Shown here: positions 61,063-64,000 of the stretch, piece after piece
Layout: each line of letters begins with the position of its first letter
How positions within the stretch are numbered: position 1 is the first letter of the stretch
Assembly (NCBI RefSeq): GCF_002723955.1
Contig: NZ_BEWN01000001.1
Location: 434,001 to 498,000 of the forward strand
Reading direction: 5' to 3'
Source of the DNA: Gluconobacter frateurii
GTDB taxonomy: Bacteria > Pseudomonadota > Alphaproteobacteria > Acetobacterales > Acetobacteraceae
DNA length: 64,000 nucleotides
The notes under the pieces: model-generated
What the model saw: the letters and a program-made list of their open reading frames with translations, nothing else
What the model was told of the DNA's origin: nothing
The model's database searches: none
Made by a program: the position numbers and the translations under genes

Positions 61063-61966
61063 GACGTGTCCCCTTCGGGACGGCTTGTCCTCGTACGAAA
61101 TCGCTGGCGTTCATCATGCTGCGTCCGGGTTTCTGAATACGCTCGATGCGGAGCGCGCCGGTGCCACAGGCAATGGTCAGGGCGTGGTCAATGGCCGTAC
61201 CCGCATCAGAGCCCGACTGTTCAGGCAGCGGTGTTGCGGCGCCAATCTTGAGCACCACATCATCGAGTGTCGTGAATGCCCCGGGCCATGGGGTCAGGCC
61301 ACGGATCTGACGGTCGATGTCCTCGCAACTGCGAGACCAGTCGATCCGACCGTCCTCGCGCTTGAGCATGTGGGCGTAGGTCACGCCTTCTTCAGGCTGG
61401 GGCACGGCAACAGGCTGTTCCTGCAAGGCGCGAACGATCAGTCGCCCACCGATTTCTGCCAGACGGTCATGCAGCGTGCTGGCTGTGTCGGACGCACTGA
61501 TGGGGGTGGCTTCTTCTAGCAGCACGGCGCCGGTATCGAGACCTTCATCCATCTGCATGATCGAGACGCCGCTTTGGCTGTCTCCTGCAACGATGGACGA
61601 CTGGATTGGCGAGGCACCACGCCAGCGGGGAAGAAGGCTGGCATGGATGTTCAGGCAGCCAAGACGGGGCGCATCCAACATGACCTTGGGCAGGATCAGC
61701 CCGTAAGCCGCGACGACGGCAGCATCGGCATTGAGCGCGGCAAAGGCTTCATGCTCTGCTACGTCTTTGCGGACCCTGGCGGGCGTGCGGACTTCAATTC
61801 CGGCAGCTTCCGCCGCTTCATGGACAGGTGAGCGGCGCACGGCCTTGCCACGCCCTGCGGGGCGGGGTGGCTGCGTGTAGACTGCAACGATCTCGTGTCC
61901 TGCGGCCATGAGGGCATGCAGGGCCGGGACCGCGAAATCCGGCGTGCCCATGAAGATCAGACGCAT
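61055..61966 (-). CDS. fmt: Methionyl-tRNA formyltransferase
   Basis: Formylates initiator Met-tRNA. The 303 residues have the family start MRLIFMGTPDFAVPALHAL, the catalytic Asn/His/Asp set in LNIHASLLPRWRGASPIQ and QMDEGLDTGAVL, and a C-terminal OB-type domain (KIGAATPLPEQSG, RGQAVPKG). It lies six bases after def, overlapping truA, so deformylation and formylation enzymes are made together. Confidence 0.98.
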   Translation of the reverse strand: MRLIFMGTPDFAVPALHALMAAGHEIVAVYTQPPRPAGRGKAVRRSPVHEAAEAAGIEVRTPARVRKDVAEHEAFAALNADAAVVAAYGLILPKVMLDAPRLGCLNIHASLLPRWRGASPIQSSIVAGDSQSGVSIMQMDEGLDTGAVLLEEATPISASDTASTLHDRLAEIGGRLIVRALQEQPVAVPQPEEGVTYAHMLKREDGRIDWSRSCEDIDRQIRGLTPWPGAFTTLDDVVLKIGAATPLPEQSGSDAGTAIDHALTIACGTGALRIERIQKPGRSMMNASDFVRGQAVPKGTRLG

Positions 61967-61972
61967 TAGTGA

Positions 61973-62527
61973 TTAACGCCTTCCCAGCTTCTGCTCTTTG
62001 GCGAGGCGGCGCATGATCATATTGCGCTTGAGCGTGGAAAGATGGTCCACGAATAGGACGCCATCCAGATGATCCATTTCGTGTTGGATGCAGGTCGCGA
62101 GAAGACCATCCGCGTCCCGCTCGATGATTTCGCCGGCAAGGTCCCGGTAACGGACGCGAATCGATTCGGGGCGGATCACTTCGGCATACTGGTTCGGCAG
62201 GGAGAGGCAGCCTTCTTCCCGAACGGCCATCTGCTCGGAATCCGTGACGATTTCCGGATTGATCAGAACCATTGGCTCACGGGGGGCGTCTTCCTCGGCC
62301 ACATCCACGAGGGCAAAGCGCATGCCAAGGCCGACCTGCGGGGCGGCGAGGCCGATGCCGGGGGCCTTGTACATGGCGGAAAACATGCCTGGAAGCGTTT
62401 CACGCAGGAACGCCATGTCTTCCGCGCGTACTTCGCGGGCGACCTGACGCAGCACGGGGGCAGGGGCAATCAGGATCGGGGTCGGGGGCACCGCATCGAT
62501 GCCGGACAGGAAATCGAATTCGCTCAT
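61973..62527 (-). CDS. def: Peptide deformylase
   Basis: Removes the N-formyl group from nascent chains. From the ATG at 62527 it has 183 residues; the frame to 62662 only covers the divergent promoter region. The three metal motifs are present: GIGLAAPQVG, EEGCLSLP (metal Cys) and QHEMDHLDGVLF (HExxH). It begins the def-fmt-truA unit and diverges from hsp20. Confidence 0.98.
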   Translation of the reverse strand: MSEFDFLSGIDAVPPTPILIAPAPVLRQVAREVRAEDMAFLRETLPGMFSAMYKAPGIGLAAPQVGLGMRFALVDVAEEDAPREPMVLINPEIVTDSEQMAVREEGCLSLPNQYAEVIRPESIRVRYRDLAGEIIERDADGLLATCIQHEMDHLDGVLFVDHLSTLKRNMIMRRLAKEQKLGRR

Positions 62528-62591
62528 GCTCTGCGATGTAGCGAGGGTGAGGCTTTTGTGCCAGTCCTGAGGGGCATTTCCCAAGGCATAA

Positions 62592-62619
62592 CTTGCATCT
62601 TTGGGGTGCTCCACCATAT
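62592..62619 (+). promoter_or_regulatory. Sigma-32 (RpoH)-type promoter of hsp20
   Basis: CTTGCA (62592-62597) and CACCATAT (62612-62619) with 14 bases between closely fit the heat-shock promoter consensus CTTGAA and CCCCATnT. Transcription would begin about 65 bases before the Hsp20 gene. Confidence 0.65.
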
Positions 62620-62692
62620 CCTGTGCTGATGTCAGGTGCCTCATGGAGGGTCTGACACCCATTGTCTCGCTCGTGGAGGAGGCTCAAGCCCT

Positions 62693-63202
62693 ATGTCCGG
62701 TCGTCTGTTTACGTCACCCATGTTCCTTGGTTTCGATCATCTTGAGCAGATGCTTGAGCGTGCGTCCAAGTCTACGTCCGACGGTTATCCGCCTTACAAC
62801 ATCGAACAGCTGAGCCAGACGGCCCTGCGGATCACGCTGGCTGTGGCGGGGTTCGTGATGGACGATCTTCAGATCACGCAGGAAGACAACCAGCTTGTGA
62901 TCCGCGGTCGCCAGACCGATGACAGTCAGGGGCGGGTGTTCCTTCATCGTGGGATTGCTGCGCGGCAGTTTCACAAGGCGTTCGTTCTGGCGGAAGGCAT
63001 CGAAATTGGTGGAGCCTGGCTTGATAATGGCCTGCTGCATATCGATCTTCTGCGCCCAGAGCCGGAAGTGCGCGTGAAGCGGATTGCCATCACGCAGGGC
63101 CGCCGGACGGCAGGAACGCCGCAGACCGTGCAGCACGAAGTGGTTCCACCCGTGGTCAAACCGCGCCGGGCACGACCGGTGCGTGATCTTGACGACGAAT
63201 AA
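62693..63202 (+). CDS. Hsp20-family small heat shock protein
   Basis: ATP-independent chaperone that holds unfolding proteins in a refoldable state. From the ATG at 62693 (GGAGGAGG upstream) it has 169 residues: a short N-terminus (RLFTSPMFLGFDHLEQMLER), the alpha-crystallin domain (about 35-130, YNIEQLSQTALRITLAVAGF, LVIRGRQ, GIAARQFHKAFVLAEGI), and a basic C-terminal tail with few of the usual IxI contacts. It resembles alphaproteobacterial HspA/IbpA-type proteins that are followed by DUF1150, as here. The longer frame from 62636 is leader. Confidence 0.95.
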   Translation: MSGRLFTSPMFLGFDHLEQMLERASKSTSDGYPPYNIEQLSQTALRITLAVAGFVMDDLQITQEDNQLVIRGRQTDDSQGRVFLHRGIAARQFHKAFVLAEGIEIGGAWLDNGLLHIDLLRPEPEVRVKRIAITQGRRTAGTPQTVQHEVVPPVVKPRRARPVRDLDDE

Positions 63203-63278
63203 ACCGTTTTTTGACAGTTTGTATGTTTCAACCTGACTGGTGCCACAGAAGCCCACAGGTTTCAGTAAGGATCAGGAC

Positions 63279-63530
63279 TTGAACAATCCGTTCGAAAACA
63301 GTGATGGGCATGAAGAGATGCTCCCGGCCGATCTGAGACGGATCACGGGACCACAGCTTCGCACGTTGGGCATGTCCCAGCTCGCCTATGTCAGATCCGT
63401 CATGCATGACGGTGAGCTGATGGTTGCAATTCATGCTGCTGATGGCACACCCATGGCCGTGGCAGACGATGAGGAAAGCGCTATGGACGCGATCCTTGAA
63501 CATGAAATGATTCCCACTCTTCTTCAGTAA
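63279..63530 (+). CDS. DUF1150-family protein
   Basis: Small cytoplasmic protein of unknown function that accompanies Hsp20 genes in alphaproteobacteria. From a TTG at 63279 (AAGGATCAGGA upstream) it has 83 residues starting NNPFENSDG, then the family core LPADLRRITGPQLRTLGMSQ and AIHAADGTPMAVADDEESA. A GTG at 63240 is a longer option; an ATG further in would cut the core. It is probably in the hsp20 transcript and may share heat-shock control. Confidence 0.85.
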   Translation: MNNPFENSDGHEEMLPADLRRITGPQLRTLGMSQLAYVRSVMHDGELMVAIHAADGTPMAVADDEESAMDAILEHEMIPTLLQ

Positions 63531-63539
63531 GGTTCAGGC

Positions 63540-63902
63540 GTGCGCACCAACTCCGACATTACCCGCCATCTTGAGGAAAACCGTCTTGCCGGTGTCGTGA
63601 CCCATAATGGTCTGGCCTATCTGGCCGGACAGGTCGCGGATGATGCCACGCTGGATACCGAAGGCCAGACGGCTGACATCCTGCGCCAGATCGACGCACT
63701 TCTGGCGGATCTGGGTACAGACAAAACGCGTATCCTCTCCGTTCAGATCTTCCTGACCGACATCAATGAGATCGGGAACATGAACAAGGCTTGGGATGCG
63801 TGGTTGGATACGGGTCATAAGCCCGCCCGTGCCACTGTTGAGGCCAAGCTGGCCGATCCGGACTGGCGGGTGGAAATTACGGCGATTGCGGCCCTGCGCT
63901 GA
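63540..63902 (+). CDS. RidA-family protein (YjgF/UK114)
   Basis: Small trimeric protein of the Rid family, which hydrolyses reactive enamine/imine intermediates of amino acid metabolism. It has 120 residues from a GTG at 63540. Family motifs: AYLAGQVADD, TADILRQIDALLADLG, VQIFLTDINEIGNMNKAWDAW and the C-terminal KPARATVEAKLADPDWRVEI, in which the key Arg of the active site (ARATVE) is present. This subgroup (archetype closest to Rid6/7-like) is not certain. It follows DUF1150 after nine bases. Confidence 0.9.
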   Translation: MRTNSDITRHLEENRLAGVVTHNGLAYLAGQVADDATLDTEGQTADILRQIDALLADLGTDKTRILSVQIFLTDINEIGNMNKAWDAWLDTGHKPARATVEAKLADPDWRVEITAIAALR

Positions 63903-63920
63903 GCAGAAGCAACTCCCAAC

Positions 63921-63962
63921 AAAAAAAGCGGTACGGCCAAACAGGTTGTACCGCTTTTTTTA
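63921..63962 (+). terminator. Terminator of the hsp20-DUF1150-ridA unit
   Basis: AAAAAAGCGGTAC pairs with GTACCGCTTTTTT around a 13-base loop, followed by further T residues, just after the RidA gene. Confidence 0.92.
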
Positions 63963-64000
63963 TTTGTTCGGGATCGTTTAGAGTCCGGTACGGGTTTTAT

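Noticed and set aside
1-64000. tRNA, rRNA, CRISPR or insertion sequence
   Set aside because: Scanning the gaps for T-loop GGTTCGAATC-like segments, regularly spaced direct repeats or transposase motifs gave nothing convincing; the gaps are mostly under 130 bases.

Overview
The window reads as chromosomal core DNA of an acetic acid bacterium (Alphaproteobacteria, Acetobacteraceae), most likely Gluconobacter or a close relative. This rests on the high-GC codon use, the AroK-AroB fusion, the SMP-30/gluconolactonase gene, the Hint_2-domain protein, the Hsp20-DUF1150 pair and alphaproteobacterial gene orders such as rpoZ-rsh-acpS-lepB-rnc-era and rpmH-rnpA-yidD-yidC-engB-argB. I see no rRNA, tRNA, CRISPR array, insertion sequence or prophage. 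Almost all of it is densely packed, ordinary chromosome; the accessory-looking parts are 4.0-4.9 kb, 6.5-10 kb, 19-33 kb and 56.4-57.7 kb.

Layout. 0-3 kb: two convergent drug-efflux type transporters (MATE, cut by the window edge, and MFS) and a BON/LysM protein. 3-6.5 kb: rpsD with a long structured leader, two small exported paralogues, a possible gene remnant and prfC. 6.5-10 kb (minus strand): mtnK coupled to a Nudix gene, then a secreted EEP-family protein downstream of a beta carbonic anhydrase. 10-18 kb: alaS, a GtrA-like protein, an OmpA-family protein, the fused aroK-aroB, a Pro/Ala-rich membrane protein and xerD. 18-28 kb: accA, a CinA-like protein, an SMP-30 lactonase, a coupled Rieske oxygenase and GNAT-Nudix fusion, a TonB-dependent receptor and a Hint-domain protein. 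28-33 kb: a DUF815 ATPase, yajC, Fe/Mn superoxide dismutase, a 3-hydroxyisobutyrate dehydrogenase-like enzyme, msrPQ, and a NYN-domain protein coupled to a diverged uracil-DNA-glycosylase-like protein.

33-52 kb is one long plus-strand block. It covers transcription and stringent response (rpoZ, rsh), CoA-dependent acyl-carrier activation, protein export and RNA processing (acpS, lepB, rnc, era), and then the classic envelope cluster pyrH-frr-uppS-cdsA-dxr-rseP-bamA-skp-lpxD-fabZ-lpxA-lpxI, followed by a glyoxalase. lpxB is not next to lpxI here. 52-57 kb holds rpmH-rnpA-yidD-yidC-engB-argB; 57-60 kb holds lysine biosynthesis (dapD, dapE). 60-62.5 kb is the minus-strand def-fmt-truA block, and the window closes with hsp20 (behind a sigma-32-like promoter), a DUF1150 gene and a RidA-family gene.

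The most distinctive observations are: rnpA has no ATG, GTG, TTG or ATN codon anywhere in its open frame upstream of its conserved N-terminus and probably starts at a CTG overlapping the rpmH stop; the EEP-family gene shows the same CTGA junction; a 69-residue orphan protein is essentially only a histidine-kinase H-box (DHp-like) helix pair; a degenerate GGDEF protein has the argB terminator built into its own 3' coding end; a NYN nuclease-like gene is translationally coupled to a degenerate glycosylase; and inverted repeats wrap the -10 regions of the rpmH and rpsD promoters. No complete novel multi-gene system stands out; the NYN/UDG-like pair and the Hint-domain protein are the best candidates for uncharacterised biology. 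All starts given are judged from ribosome-binding sites, signal peptides and overlaps by eye.
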